A stretch of DNA of 64,000 nt from an uncultured Acetatifactor sp. (GCA_910583845.1 CAJUAB010000003.1:1-64000); one strand, 5' to 3'. Numbered from the stretch's first letter, positions 1-8,325 are shown. The notes: a model not told the origin generated them from the sequence alone. Numbers and translations: made by a program.

Positions 1-2
1 TG

Positions 3-77
3 CATTTGACGACTGGTGCCATCTATGCGAGGTTAGACCATCTGCGGAAGAAGCTACGAAAATTTTATAGCGTCTAA
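3..77 (+). CDS. Possible C-terminal end of an upstream element gene
   Basis: A reading frame open from the left edge to a TAA at 75-77 encodes a short basic, helix-like tail containing RLDHLRKKLRKF. Such tails end sigma-70 region 4 or other helix-turn-helix proteins, which often sit at this place in related elements. Only about 24 residues are visible, so this is weak. A frame ending at 68-70 is equally open and cannot be excluded. Confidence 0.25.
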   Translation, partial: HLTTGAIYARLDHLRKKLRKFYSV

Positions 78-105
78 AACAGCCTGCCGTCCTGCGGGCT
101 ACTGG

Positions 106-137
106 GTGAGGGATGGAAATCCCCTCACTTATTTTTT
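106..137 (+). terminator. Rho-independent terminator or attenuator before the sigma-like gene
   Basis: GTGAGGG (106-112) pairs with CCCTCAC (122-128) around a short loop and is followed by TTATTTTTT. The ribosome binding site of the next gene follows within about 10 bases. The structure could therefore end the upstream transcript or act as an attenuator for the gene starting at 154. Confidence 0.6.
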
Positions 138-153
138 GCAGGAGGCAAGCGGG

Positions 154-627
154 ATGGCATACAGAGTTAAGGCGTACACGCTTCGGGAGGAATCCACGGA
201 AAGCGGCACAAGGTATTTTATCAGCTTTAAGGACGGGCAGGGCAAATCCCACGAGTTGGAAGTGTCGGAACAGTTCTTTATGGAGTTTCGGCAGATGGAA
301 CGCAGGAACAGGAATCTCCTCCAATGGGACGAGCGGCACAGGGAGTTTTCGGAAGTATGGGACGAAACGCTGAACAGGCGGGCGTTGAAGCTGCCTAAGA
401 GCATAGAGGAACAAATGATTGAGGCAGAACGGGCAGAACTGCTCTGTAAGGCGGTTGACGGACTGCCAGAGATACAAAGGCGGCGTTTCCTGCTCTACTA
501 CGAGTATGAGTTCAATTTTTACCAAATCGCCGCTATGGAGCATTGCACCGCTTCGGCAATACAGAAATCTGTTGCGATTGCAAAGGAGAAAGTAAAGGCG
601 GAAATGAGGAAGTATCTCCAACCGTGA
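154..627 (+). CDS. Sigma-70 region 4-like regulatory protein of the element
   Basis: A 157-residue protein. The ATG at 154 is chosen over the ATG at 106 because GGAGG lies 7-9 bases before it, while the upstream start falls inside a terminator hairpin. The C-terminal third (LPEIQRRRFLLYYEYEFNFYQIA followed by a second helix) has the pattern of a sigma-70 region 4 helix-turn-helix. The N-terminal half, rich in charged residues, has no recognised domain. Proteins of this type occur in Firmicutes integrative elements next to the replication and mobilization genes, where they are presumed to control element transcription. A role as a true sigma factor is not established, since no region 2 is visible. 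Confidence 0.65.
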   Translation: MAYRVKAYTLREESTESGTRYFISFKDGQGKSHELEVSEQFFMEFRQMERRNRNLLQWDERHREFSEVWDETLNRRALKLPKSIEEQMIEAERAELLCKAVDGLPEIQRRRFLLYYEYEFNFYQIAAMEHCTASAIQKSVAIAKEKVKAEMRKYLQP

Positions 628-739
628 CCGACACCGCCCGAAAAAGAAATCTGTTTTTTATTTGTGTGGGATTGGCGGCATTACATACTCTCACTTTTTC
701 TTCGTGGGAGTAAATCTATTTTTAAGGAGGTCAACGCCT

Positions 740-826
740 ATGTGCAACGAAAACAAAAACACCGCCCGAAAGGAGGAAAGCCATGCAGAAGTTACAGACA
801 GTCAACGCCGAAACGCTCCTTTATGA
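740..826 (+). CDS. Short leader ORF overlapping the ATPase start
   Basis: AAGGAGG (about 724-730) precedes ATG at 740, opening a 28-codon frame (begins MCNENKNTARKEE) that ends at 826. It overlaps the first 44 bases of the ATPase gene in another frame and spans that gene's ribosome binding site. It may couple translation of the ATPase or act as a leader peptide. It could also be chance, although both starts have strong Shine-Dalgarno sequences. Confidence 0.4.
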   Translation: MCNENKNTARKEESHAEVTDSQRRNAPL

Positions 827-1814
827 ACCGCTTGAGAAGCCGTCCTTTGTGGTGGACAGCCTTATCCCCACAGGCTTGTCGCTGTTCTGCGGCTCACAGA
901 AGATAGGAAAGAGCTGGCTCATGCTGAAGCTATGTTTATGCGTGTCGCAGGGACTTCCCTTGTGGGATATGCCGACAATGGAGGGCGACGTGCTTTACCT
1001 CTGCCTTGAGGACACGTTCTGCCGTATACAGGACAGGCTGTTCCGATTGACGAACGAAGCGAGCAGGCGGCTTCACTTTGCCGTGGCAAGCTGCAAGCTG
1101 TCAGACGGTCTTATCGTGCAGCTTGAAGATTATCTGAAAGATTACCCAAACAGCAGGCTTATTGTCATTGACACTTTGCAGAAAGTCCGTACAGCTTCAA
1201 AAGACAATGCCTACGCAAGCGACTATGGGGACATCTCACTAATCAAAGACTTTGCCGACAGGCATTCATTGGCGGTCATTGTCGTACACCACATCCGAAA
1301 GCAGAATGACAGCGATGTGTTCAACAAGGTGTCTGGGACGACAGGCTTAACGGGGAGTGCGGACGCTACCTTTGTTCTGGAAAAGGAGAAACGGGCATCC
1401 GACACCGCCAAGCTGTATGTGACGGGCAGGGACACGCCCTATCAGGAATACACGCTGCGTTTCCGTGATTGCAGTTGGGAACTTGTGGAGAGAAAAACGC
1501 AGGAGCAGCTTGCGAAAGAAACGATACCAGACGTCCTTTTTCGGTTGGTGGATTTTATGAGGGATAAGGAAGAATGGGCAGGCACGGCAACGGAGCTGTT
1601 AGCCGCTATGAGGGAAACGGAAACCATACCCACGGTGATTACGAAATGGCTCAATGAATACCGCACCACATTTTTAAATGAGAACCATATCGTTTATCAG
1701 TACAGCCGCAAAAAACACGGCAGGCAGATTTCGCTTGCAAAGCGGGCGGGTGACAGCGGTGACGGTGGTGACAGCGATATTGGGATACCCCCTGTTACTG
1801 TCATTGACGCTTAA
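783..1814 (+). CDS. RepA-like AAA/RecA-fold ATPase
   Basis: A 343-residue protein starting after a strong AAAGGAGG. It has a Walker A motif GSQKIGKS (37-44), a Walker B strand LIVID (126-130), then VIVVHHIRK and SGTTGLTGSADA, the layout of the RepA/RSF1010-type RecA-fold helicase-ATPase family (AAA_25). In plasmids such proteins are replicative helicases working with iteron-binding initiators. In integrative elements they probably support replication of the excised circle. The last 20 codons (GDSGDGGDSDIGIPP) are encoded by the first copy of the 42-bp repeat described below, so the gene end and the repeat array are physically merged. Confidence 0.8.
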   Translation: MQKLQTVNAETLLYEPLEKPSFVVDSLIPTGLSLFCGSQKIGKSWLMLKLCLCVSQGLPLWDMPTMEGDVLYLCLEDTFCRIQDRLFRLTNEASRRLHFAVASCKLSDGLIVQLEDYLKDYPNSRLIVIDTLQKVRTASKDNAYASDYGDISLIKDFADRHSLAVIVVHHIRKQNDSDVFNKVSGTTGLTGSADATFVLEKEKRASDTAKLYVTGRDTPYQEYTLRFRDCSWELVERKTQEQLAKETIPDVLFRLVDFMRDKEEWAGTATELLAAMRETETIPTVITKWLNEYRTTFLNENHIVYQYSRKKHGRQISLAKRAGDSGDGGDSDIGIPPVTVIDA

Positions 1815-2289
1815 AGCCGTGTAAAGCTGGCGACTCTGCCCTGCGGGTGACAGCGGTGACGGCGGTGACAGTGATTTTAGGATACCCTGCCGCTGTCATC
1901 CCTGCGGGAGAACACCCCGTAAACGCAAAGTGCAGGCGTAGGATTTACCCGCCCTTTTCGGCGTGTAAAACCACCCCTGCGGTCAGAAAAATCCTTCCGA
2001 TTTTTCCGACTGCGTTTACAGGGTGTAACACACTACACTTTGCCCTGCAAAGTCGTGTGCCAGACGTTCCCTCTGGACTCCCTTATGGCAGGTCTTACGC
2101 CCTGCTTATCCTACGCTCCACGCTTCGGATAAAAGAATGGCAGCATGACGGTGACGGCTCTTGCGAGGGGGTATTCCAAAAACACCGTCATCATCGACAT
2201 GACCGTCATGCAGGGAATAAGGGTGACAGTTGAGGCAGTCGGTAGGGGGTATCCCAAAACTGCTGTCACCGCCGTCACCGCTGTCACCC
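1748..2289. repeat. 42-bp iteron-like repeats (two direct, one inverted, one degenerate)
   Basis: Near-identical 42-bp copies lie at 1748-1789 and 1845-1886 on the + strand and 2248-2289 on the - strand. A decayed inverted copy is at about 2170-2210. Each contains three GGTGAC cores at 9-bp spacing, then a short spacer and the end TGGGATACC (TAGGATACC in the second copy). They lie between the RepA-like ATPase and the relaxase. Phased short cores are typical of initiator-binding iterons, but no binding protein is shown here. Confidence 0.8.
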
Positions 2290-2330
2290 AAAGGGCAGTT
2301 TACCCGCCGAAGAAAGGAAGATGATGAATT
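1815..2330. other. Noncoding control region: candidate replication and/or transfer origin
   Basis: These 516 bases between the ATPase and the relaxase carry no convincing gene. Besides the 42-bp repeats they contain TTATCC...GGATAA inverted arms (about 2105-2135) and other GC-rich short palindromes. MobV relaxases usually nick just upstream of their own gene, so oriT is expected here, and the RepA-like ATPase makes an adjacent oriV plausible. The exact nick site cannot be read from this sequence. Confidence 0.45.
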
Positions 2331-3296
2331 ATGCCCTATGCAATCCTGCGTTTCCAGAAACGCAAAGCGGGCGGCGTTGCGGCTTGCGAACGCCACAACG
2401 AGCGTAAAAAAGAAGCCTATAAAAGCAATCCAGATATAGATATGGAACGCTCGAAAGATAACTACCATCTTGTGAATCCGCCGAGGTACACCTACAAGAA
2501 AGAGATTAACCGCATGGTAGCCGAAGCAGGGTGCAGGACGAGGAAAGATAGCGTGATGATGGTGGAAACGCTTATCACGGCTTCGCCAGAATTTATGAAC
2601 AGCCTGCCGCCCAAAGAACAGAAAGCGTATTTTACGATGGCTCTGGATTTCATTTCAGAGCGTGTCGGGGAGAAAAATATCCTCTCCGCAGTCGTCCACA
2701 TGGACGAGAGAACGCCGCATATGCACCTCTGTTTTGTGCCGATTACACCAGACAATAAGCTGTCTGCCAAAACAATTTTAGGCAATCAAAAGAGCCTGTC
2801 CGAATGGCAGACCGCCTACCATGAGCGGATGTCCTCACGGTGGAATCAGCTTGAAAGAGGTCAGTCCTCAATGGAAACGAAGCGGAAACATGTCCCCACA
2901 TGGCTCTATAAGTTGGGCGGCAGGCTTGATAAACAGTATGAGGAAATTGTGTCTGCACTGTCCGACATCAACGCCTTTAATGCAGGGAAGAAGCGTGACA
3001 AGGCTCTGGAACTGATTGCGGCATGGCTCCCAGACGTGGAGAAATTCTCAAAGGAAATCAGTAAGCAGAGTGCCTATATCAATAGCCTAAAGGAGCAAAT
3101 CGGGCAGGAATCAGACTATGCGGGGCGTATGCGTGATGAAAAGTATGAGCAGGAACTAAAGGTGCAGAAAGCGAACCAGAAGATATTTGAGTTGCAGAGA
3201 ACCAACGAGCAGATGGGGCGGCTGCTCTCAAAGATACCGCCCGAAGTGTTGGAAGAATTGCAGAAAAACCATAAAAGCAGAGCGAAAGAAAGGTAG
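2331..3296 (+). CDS. MobV-family relaxase (Pre/Mob)
   Basis: A 321-residue mobilization relaxase. It begins with PYAILRFQKRKAGG and RHNER (21-25), the conserved N-terminal motif of the Pre/Mob family. The metal-binding motif HMDERTPHMH (123-132) matches the family pattern HxDExxPHxH. The C-terminal half is a charged coiled coil (about 230-310). The protein should nick oriT and pilot the strand during mobilization by a helper system; no type IV coupling protein or secretion gene lies in the window. AGAAAGGAAG precedes the ATG. The gene is 8 bp from parB and presumably cotranscribed. Confidence 0.9.
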   Translation: MPYAILRFQKRKAGGVAACERHNERKKEAYKSNPDIDMERSKDNYHLVNPPRYTYKKEINRMVAEAGCRTRKDSVMMVETLITASPEFMNSLPPKEQKAYFTMALDFISERVGEKNILSAVVHMDERTPHMHLCFVPITPDNKLSAKTILGNQKSLSEWQTAYHERMSSRWNQLERGQSSMETKRKHVPTWLYKLGGRLDKQYEEIVSALSDINAFNAGKKRDKALELIAAWLPDVEKFSKEISKQSAYINSLKEQIGQESDYAGRMRDEKYEQELKVQKANQKIFELQRTNEQMGRLLSKIPPEVLEELQKNHKSRAKER

Positions 3297-3304
3297 ATAT
3301 GTGA

Positions 3305-4159
3305 ATGAAGAAACAGGATTTTAAGGTGTTAAAGACCAAAGACTTGTACCCGTTTCCCGACAATCCGTTTCATGTGGCAGAGGATGAAACGCTGTCAGAA
3401 TTAGCGGAAAGCATCAAGGAATTTGGCATTGTCACGCCGATAATCACACGCCCGAAAGAGGACGGGAACGGCTATGAAGTGATTGCAGGGCAGCGGCGTG
3501 TCCGTGCGTCTGAACTTGCAGGGATAAATACCGTGCCTGCGTTTGTCCTGCCCTTAGACCGTGACCGAGCCATCATCACCCTTGTAGACAGTAATTTACA
3601 GCGTGAGAATATCCTGCCGAGCGAGCGGGCGTTTGCCTACAAGATGAAATCCGAAGCCATGAAGCGGCAGGGTTTCCGCACAGACTTAACCTCGTCACAA
3701 GTTGTGACGAAGTTGCGGACGGACGACAAGGTGGCACAGGGCTTCGGCGTGGGCAGGATGACCGTGCAGCGTTTTATCCGCCTGACGGAACTGATACCGC
3801 CGATTTTGCAGATGGTGGACGAGGGGAAAATCGCCCTCACGCCTGCGGTGGAACTGTCCTTTTTGAAGAAAGACGAGCAGGAAAACCTCTTTGCCACGAT
3901 GGAGAGCGAAGAAGCAACGCCCTCACTCTCACAGGCACAGCGGATGAAAAGCCTAAGCCAGAGCGGGCGGCTTGACATGGATACGATATTTGCAATTATG
4001 ACGGAGGAAAAGGGAAACCAGAAAGAAACCTTGAAAATCAACACAAGCAAGCTGAAAAAGTATTTTCCGAAGAACACAACGCCGAAGCAGATGGAGGAAA
4101 CCATCATTAAACTTTTGGAGCGTGAATTGCAGAGGAAACGGGGCAGGGACAGCCGCTAA
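3305..4159 (+). CDS. ParB/Spo0J-like partition or nucleoid-occlusion-type protein
   Basis: A 284-residue protein with the ParB N-terminal nuclease/CTPase-like domain: YEVIAGQRRVRA (57-68) and NLQREN (97-102) are the signature boxes. A helix-turn-helix region follows (QGFGVGRMTVQRFIRLTEL, about 146-166), then a basic C-terminus. In mobile elements such proteins assist stability or regulate replication. No ParA partner is visible, so a classical partition pair is not supported. It starts 8 bp after the relaxase stop. Confidence 0.85.
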   Translation: MKKQDFKVLKTKDLYPFPDNPFHVAEDETLSELAESIKEFGIVTPIITRPKEDGNGYEVIAGQRRVRASELAGINTVPAFVLPLDRDRAIITLVDSNLQRENILPSERAFAYKMKSEAMKRQGFRTDLTSSQVVTKLRTDDKVAQGFGVGRMTVQRFIRLTELIPPILQMVDEGKIALTPAVELSFLKKDEQENLFATMESEEATPSLSQAQRMKSLSQSGRLDMDTIFAIMTEEKGNQKETLKINTSKLKKYFPKNTTPKQMEETIIKLLERELQRKRGRDSR

Positions 4160-4204
4160 TCTTCTCTTTTCGGGAGGTAAATGCAGAAAATTGAGGTATG
4201 AAGA

Positions 4205-4435
4205 ATGAAAGAAATCCAGTATGAGATTGTAAAGGAAATCGCCGTATTGTCTAAGGGCGACAGCGGCTACACAAAAGAAATCAATCTTATCTCATGGAAC
4301 GGAAGAGAGCCGAAATATGACATCCGCAGCTTTTCCCCGAACCGTGAGAAGTGCGGAAAGGGTATCACGTTGAACGCTGATGAAGCAGCAGCACTCCTTG
4401 AAGCATTACAGAAAGAAGTAAACAGCGGGGATTGA
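4205..4435 (+). CDS. YdbC/PC4-like single-stranded DNA-binding protein
   Basis: A 76-residue protein containing KEINLISWNGREPKYDIRSF and a GKGITL-type strand, matching the YdbC family of bacterial PC4-like proteins. Members bind single-stranded DNA as dimers. Within a mobilizable element it may protect or present single strands during transfer or replication; that role is inferred. It stands 45 bp downstream of parB. Confidence 0.75.
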   Translation: MKEIQYEIVKEIAVLSKGDSGYTKEINLISWNGREPKYDIRSFSPNREKCGKGITLNADEAAALLEALQKEVNSGD

Positions 4436-4505
4436 TGGTATCTGATTGACAGGGCGGGGCGTTTCCAGACGTTCTCCTGCCCTGTCTGGAAAGGAAGATT
4501 TAAGT

Positions 4506-4697
4506 ATGGGCGAGGATAAGAAAGCAGATAAAAAGAGAAAGCGTATCGTGCCGAAAGCACCAGTTCAGATGATAATCAGCCGTGAATATGTCGGCACGCA
4601 GACAGTCACAGAAGCGTTTATCCCGATTATTTCCGAGGATATTCGGAAGAAGATTGCCGAGGGCGACACCTTCGACAATGAGGGGCTGTCCGCTTAG
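4506..4697 (+). CDS. Small element protein of unknown function
   Basis: A 63-residue protein. The ATG at 4506 is preceded by AAGGAAGA; an earlier in-frame ATG at 4446 has no ribosome site. A lysine/arginine-rich start (GEDKKADKKRKR) is followed by a mixed segment (ISREYVGTQTVTEAFIPII). Its place directly before the recombinase is typical for small accessory or recombination-directionality proteins of such elements, but I do not recognise a family. Confidence 0.5.
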   Translation: MGEDKKADKKRKRIVPKAPVQMIISREYVGTQTVTEAFIPIISEDIRKKIAEGDTFDNEGLSA

Positions 4698-4751
4698 AAT
4701 GTACGCAATGGAACATGAAAACAGATAGGACAGATATGGAGGTTTTACAGT

Positions 4752-6668
4752 ATGGCAGGAATAAGAATGGAGAACAAGATTTATGAAGTCGGCATGTACT
4801 GCCGCTTGTCAAAAGACGATGGCACGGATAACGAGAGTGCGAGCATTGCGACACAGAAATCCATCCTCACGGATTATGTGAAAAAGCAGGGATGGCACTT
4901 AGCAAAAACGTATGTGGACGACGGTTACTCTGGTACAAATTTCCAAAGACCAAGTTTCCAGAACATGATTAAGGACATTGAAAGCGGTCTGATAAACTGC
5001 GTTATCACGAAAGATTTATCTCGTCTGGGGAGGAACTATCTTGATTGCGGACTGTATCTGGAAGTGTTTTTCCCAGAGCATAATGTGAGGTATATAGCGG
5101 TCAATGACGGCGTGGACACGCTCAATAAATCCGCTATGGACATCACGCCTTTCCGCAACATCCTAAACGAAATGTATTCCGCCGATGTGTCGGTCAAGAT
5201 AAAATCGGCGTACCGAGCGAGGTTTCAGCAGGGGAAATTCATGGGGACGACAGCACCATACGGTTACGTCAAAGACCCCGCCGACCACAACCATCTGCTG
5301 ATAGATGACAAAGTTGCCCATGTGGTAAGGGAAATATTTGACCTTGCGTTAGCGGGCAACGGAATCGCCAAAATCCGCAAGCACATCAACAAACAGCATA
5401 TCTTACGCCCCGCCGCTTATGCGGCGGAGCAGGGGGCAACAGGCTATGAGAGGTATTTTGAGGAGAATGAGGAGAACCGTTATATTTGGAGCGAGAACAG
5501 CGTAAGGGGCATTTTAAGAAGCCCGATATATGCGGGAAACCTTGCAGGCTACAAGCGGATTGCCGCCAACATGAAAAGCAAGAAACGCCCCTCTAAGCTG
5601 CCCGAAGAATGGGAAGTGATACCAGACACCCATGAGGGGATAGTCACGCAGGAGGAATTTGATACCGTACAGCAGCTTATTACAAGCCGCAGATTACCAG
5701 AAAACAAGGGCGGCTTTGAGAACATCTTTGCAGGCGTTATTAAGTGTGCGGACTGCGGCTATGCGATGCGGGCTATGAGTGCCAACAGGAGGAAACGCCC
5801 CGACATCATCGACTGCGTACAATATTCCTGCAATAATTATGGCAGATACGGTAATATCATGTGTACCGCACACAGCATTGAAGCGAGGGACTTGTTCAAC
5901 GCTGTCCTCACCGACATCAACCGATTTGCGGATATGGCAGTCAATGATGAAAAGGCAGTGAGGGCGATTGAAAAGCGGCTCACGGAAACAGACCAGAGCA
6001 AGGCAAAGGCACTGGAAAAGGAGCAAAGAAAACTGAACAAACGCCTTGCAGAACTGGACAGGCTGTTTTCCTCACTCTATGAAGATAAGGTGATGGAGCG
6101 TATTACCGAGCGGAATTTTGAGATGATGTCGGGAAAATACCAGAAAGAACAGCTTGAAATTGAAGCAAGGCTGAAAGAGGTAACGGAAACGCTCAGCGAC
6201 AGCTATGAGAAGACGCAGGGTGTCCGTGATTTCCTCTCCCTAATCCGCAACTATCAAGGCATTAAGGAACTGGACGCAACCATCATAAACGCACTTATAG
6301 ACAAGATACTTGTTTCGGAACGTGAGAAACTTACAGACGGAATGGTGCGGCAGGAAATCAAGATTTATTATAAATTCATCGGCTTTGTCGGTGAATTACA
6401 TATCACACCGACAAAGCGGTGGACTGCGTTAAAGCCTAAGAATTGTACGGTGTGCGGTGTTGAATATGTTCCCCGCTCTGGCATATCGAAGTATTGTCCT
6501 GCTTGTGCCAAGAAGATACAGAGGGAGAAATCAAACGAGAGCAAACGCAGGAGCAGGGAGCGAAACAGACAGGCATGTATTGAACTGTCCGCAAAAAATG
6601 ACCGACTGATATTGTCCCCCTTCCCTGCGTATATGATTCGCCATGGAATTGGAAATATAAATATATAA
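4752..6668 (+). CDS. Large serine recombinase (integrase/excisionase) of the element
   Basis: A 638-residue large serine recombinase. The N-terminal resolvase domain shows YCRLS with catalytic Ser20, DGYSGTNFQRPSF and KDLSRLGRN (87-95). A recombinase domain follows (about 160-300), then a zinc ribbon beginning CADCG (332-336), a charged coiled coil (about 400-490) and a DUF4368-type tail. An additional CxVC...CPAC cysteine cluster lies near residues 563-590. It would integrate and excise the element without a transposase. The last codons (from about MIRHGIGNINI) are encoded across the attachment junction, so the natural C-terminus after excision would differ. GGAGG precedes the start. Confidence 0.92.
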   Translation: MAGIRMENKIYEVGMYCRLSKDDGTDNESASIATQKSILTDYVKKQGWHLAKTYVDDGYSGTNFQRPSFQNMIKDIESGLINCVITKDLSRLGRNYLDCGLYLEVFFPEHNVRYIAVNDGVDTLNKSAMDITPFRNILNEMYSADVSVKIKSAYRARFQQGKFMGTTAPYGYVKDPADHNHLLIDDKVAHVVREIFDLALAGNGIAKIRKHINKQHILRPAAYAAEQGATGYERYFEENEENRYIWSENSVRGILRSPIYAGNLAGYKRIAANMKSKKRPSKLPEEWEVIPDTHEGIVTQEEFDTVQQLITSRRLPENKGGFENIFAGVIKCADCGYAMRAMSANRRKRPDIIDCVQYSCNNYGRYGNIMCTAHSIEARDLFNAVLTDINRFADMAVNDEKAVRAIEKRLTETDQSKAKALEKEQRKLNKRLAELDRLFSSLYEDKVMERITERNFEMMSGKYQKEQLEIEARLKEVTETLSDSYEKTQGVRDFLSLIRNYQGIKELDATIINALIDKILVSEREKLTDGMVRQEIKIYYKFIGFVGELHITPTKRWTALKPKNCTVCGVEYVPRSGISKYCPACAKKIQREKSNESKRRSRERNRQACIELSAKNDRLILSPFPAYMIRHGIGNINI

Positions 6669-7196
6669 CTGCTCTTTTAGCACCTCGATATACACACGTA
6701 TAAAACGATCTTCCGCTGCCGTCTCCCCGCAGCCCTCCATGGCATTGTCCAGCAGATTGCCGATGATCACGCACAGGTCCACCTCATTGATTCTCATTGC
6801 CCGGGGTACCACCGCCTTGGCGTTCACATGGATTCCCCTTGCCTTGGCCACAGCCAGTTTGGCATTCAGCACGGCGTCCACACGCACATTGCCCGTCCGC
6901 AGTACGGTATCCACCTCCGTCAGATCCGTGTCCAGATCCCGCAGGTACTCGTCCAGTTCCTGATACTGCCCCATGGCCAGGTGGGCTTTCATCGTCTGGA
7001 TATGATGCTTGTAATCATGCCTCCAGCCCCGCATCTGCCGGTACATGTTCTCCACCTCTTCATAATGCTTTTCCGCCAGATCGTTCTGATACGCCGCCAT
7101 TCTCCGGTTCATCAGCCATGCGAACACGACGCAGCACAGGAACGCGAGCAGTATAACGCCCGCAATTCCCAATCCGATAAACACTCTGTAATTCAT
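6641..7196 (-). pseudogene. AgrC-type histidine kinase cut by the mobile element (3' part missing)
   Basis: The visible frame has one N-terminal membrane helix (about 5-29), a dimerization segment WRHDYKHH with the likely phosphorylated His60, and the N-box NLLDNAMEGC (147-156) of GHKL-type peptide-sensing kinases. After LYIYISNSM (ends about residue 184) the frame enters the element and the G-boxes of the ATP-binding domain are lost. A read-through product would end at 6531. The gene starts 58 bp after the regulator stop, so it was the second gene of a regulator-kinase operon. The remainder should lie on the other side of the element, outside the window. Confidence 0.8.
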
Positions 7197-7254
7197 GATT
7201 AGCGCTTAGCGCTCTATCCGGCCAGTAATTCCACTGCCAGTGCCGGATGAAGCA

Positions 7255-8022
7255 CTAGATCCCTTCCGTCTTCTTTCTGCTGTAAAAGCGTATAAACGCC
7301 TGGTTCACAGCCTTGCTGTTTTTTCTGCTCAGGGGAATTTGCCGGCCGTCATCCAGAATCACCGCCTCTTTCTCCAGATGCGCCACATAGAGCATATTTA
7401 CCAGATAGGATCTGTGGCAGCAACAGAACGCCTCCTCCGGGAGCCGTTCCTTCCATATATTGATGCCCTCTCTGACGACATAGCACTTCTCCTTCGTGTG
7501 AAGCTCCGTGTTATGGACCGCCGCTTCAATATATACGATATCTTCCGGCATAAGACGCAAAGTGACGCGGCTGTTTGTCTCTCCGCCCACCAGTTCCCGG
7601 GCCTGGGTCAGGATCGCCTCCCGTTTCTCCCGCTCGTGATAACGGGCGGAAACGCGCTCCATGCAGGACGCGATTTTCTCCGCTTCCACAGGCTTGATCA
7701 GGTAGTGCAGGGCCTCCACCTCATACCCCTCCAGAAGATAATCTGTCACCCCCGTGACAAAGACAAGCGCAATCCGCCTGTTTTCCTTCCGGATTCTCCT
7801 GGCAAGATCCACTCCATTCAGTCCCGGCATCTGTATGTCAAAAAACAGAACGTTCCAGGACTGGTCCTGCTCCCAGTCAAACAAAAAAGCCGCCGCGTCA
7901 GGAAACTCCCGGATGCAGAAATCCACTTTATTCTCCTTGAGCCATGCTTCCAGTAAGCGGATGAGCATATCAGCGTGTATTTTCTCATCCTCCACCACGG
8001 CTATCTTCATCTTTTCCGCCAT
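7255..8022 (-). CDS. LytTR-family response regulator (AgrA/ComE type)
   Basis: A 255-residue regulator. The receiver domain has the acidic pair ED (11-12), phospho-acceptor Asp62 in FFDIQMPG and Lys110 in YLIKP. A LytTR DNA-binding domain follows (about 150-250; CHRSYLVNM and LSRKN are typical). It is paired with the disrupted kinase downstream. Its own upstream region carries two direct repeats with the spacing expected of LytTR sites, suggesting autoregulation. Because the partner kinase is broken, the regulator is probably orphaned in this strain unless another kinase acts on it. Confidence 0.9.
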   Translation of the reverse strand: MAEKMKIAVVEDEKIHADMLIRLLEAWLKENKVDFCIREFPDAAAFLFDWEQDQSWNVLFFDIQMPGLNGVDLARRIRKENRRIALVFVTGVTDYLLEGYEVEALHYLIKPVEAEKIASCMERVSARYHEREKREAILTQARELVGGETNSRVTLRLMPEDIVYIEAAVHNTELHTKEKCYVVREGINIWKERLPEEAFCCCHRSYLVNMLYVAHLEKEAVILDDGRQIPLSRKNSKAVNQAFIRFYSRKKTEGI

Positions 8023-8148
8023 CTCGTGTCTGTCACCTCTCCCGAAAATGCCTGTCTGCTCCGGACCGCCCGCATCGCGGCGGCCTGGAGCATGTTTAGC
8101 TATCCCCTGGCCTGCTCTGCCCGATCCTCCTTCTCCCTTGACACAGCT

Positions 8149-8195
8149 ATTTTACCCTATTTTTTTCGGGAAGTAAACAGCATTTTTCGGGCAGT
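8149..8195 (-). promoter_or_regulatory. Promoter with LytTR-type direct repeats upstream of the regulator
   Basis: On the minus strand ACTGCCCGAAAAA (8195-8183) and ACTTCCCGAAAAA (8174-8162) are direct repeats 21 bp apart, the two-helical-turn spacing used by AgrA/LytTR proteins. The second repeat overlaps a weak -35 TTTACT (8177-8172), 17 bp from the -10 TAAAAT (8154-8149). This is the geometry of an activator-dependent promoter and fits autoregulation. The rest of the 344-bp gap between this gene and the ABC operon shows only the terminator at 8326-8350. Confidence 0.55.
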
Positions 8196-8325
8196 GCCCG
8201 CTTGGAATATCTCAGCGAATTGTACTTTTGACTCGAAAATGAGGGAAAAGCCCTGTGACCCTGTGCAGTGCAATTATCATTTCACAAATTCCAGAGTCAG
8301 AGTATATCTTCCACAATCAGAAAAT

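Larger units (their letters stand above)
1..6645 (+). mobile_element. Right part of an integrated mobilizable element (serine-recombinase type)
   Basis: All genes from the left edge to about 6.65 kb point the same way and form a typical integrative mobilizable or conjugative element tail: sigma-like regulator, RepA-like ATPase, MobV relaxase, ParB-like protein, small DNA-binding protein and a large serine recombinase at the end. The right boundary is inferred from the downstream histidine kinase, whose native reading frame stops making sense just after its ISNSM motif (about 6642-6644). The recombinase ORF itself runs about 20 bp across this point. The left end lies outside the window, so att sites, element length and conjugation genes cannot be judged. 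Confidence 0.85.
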
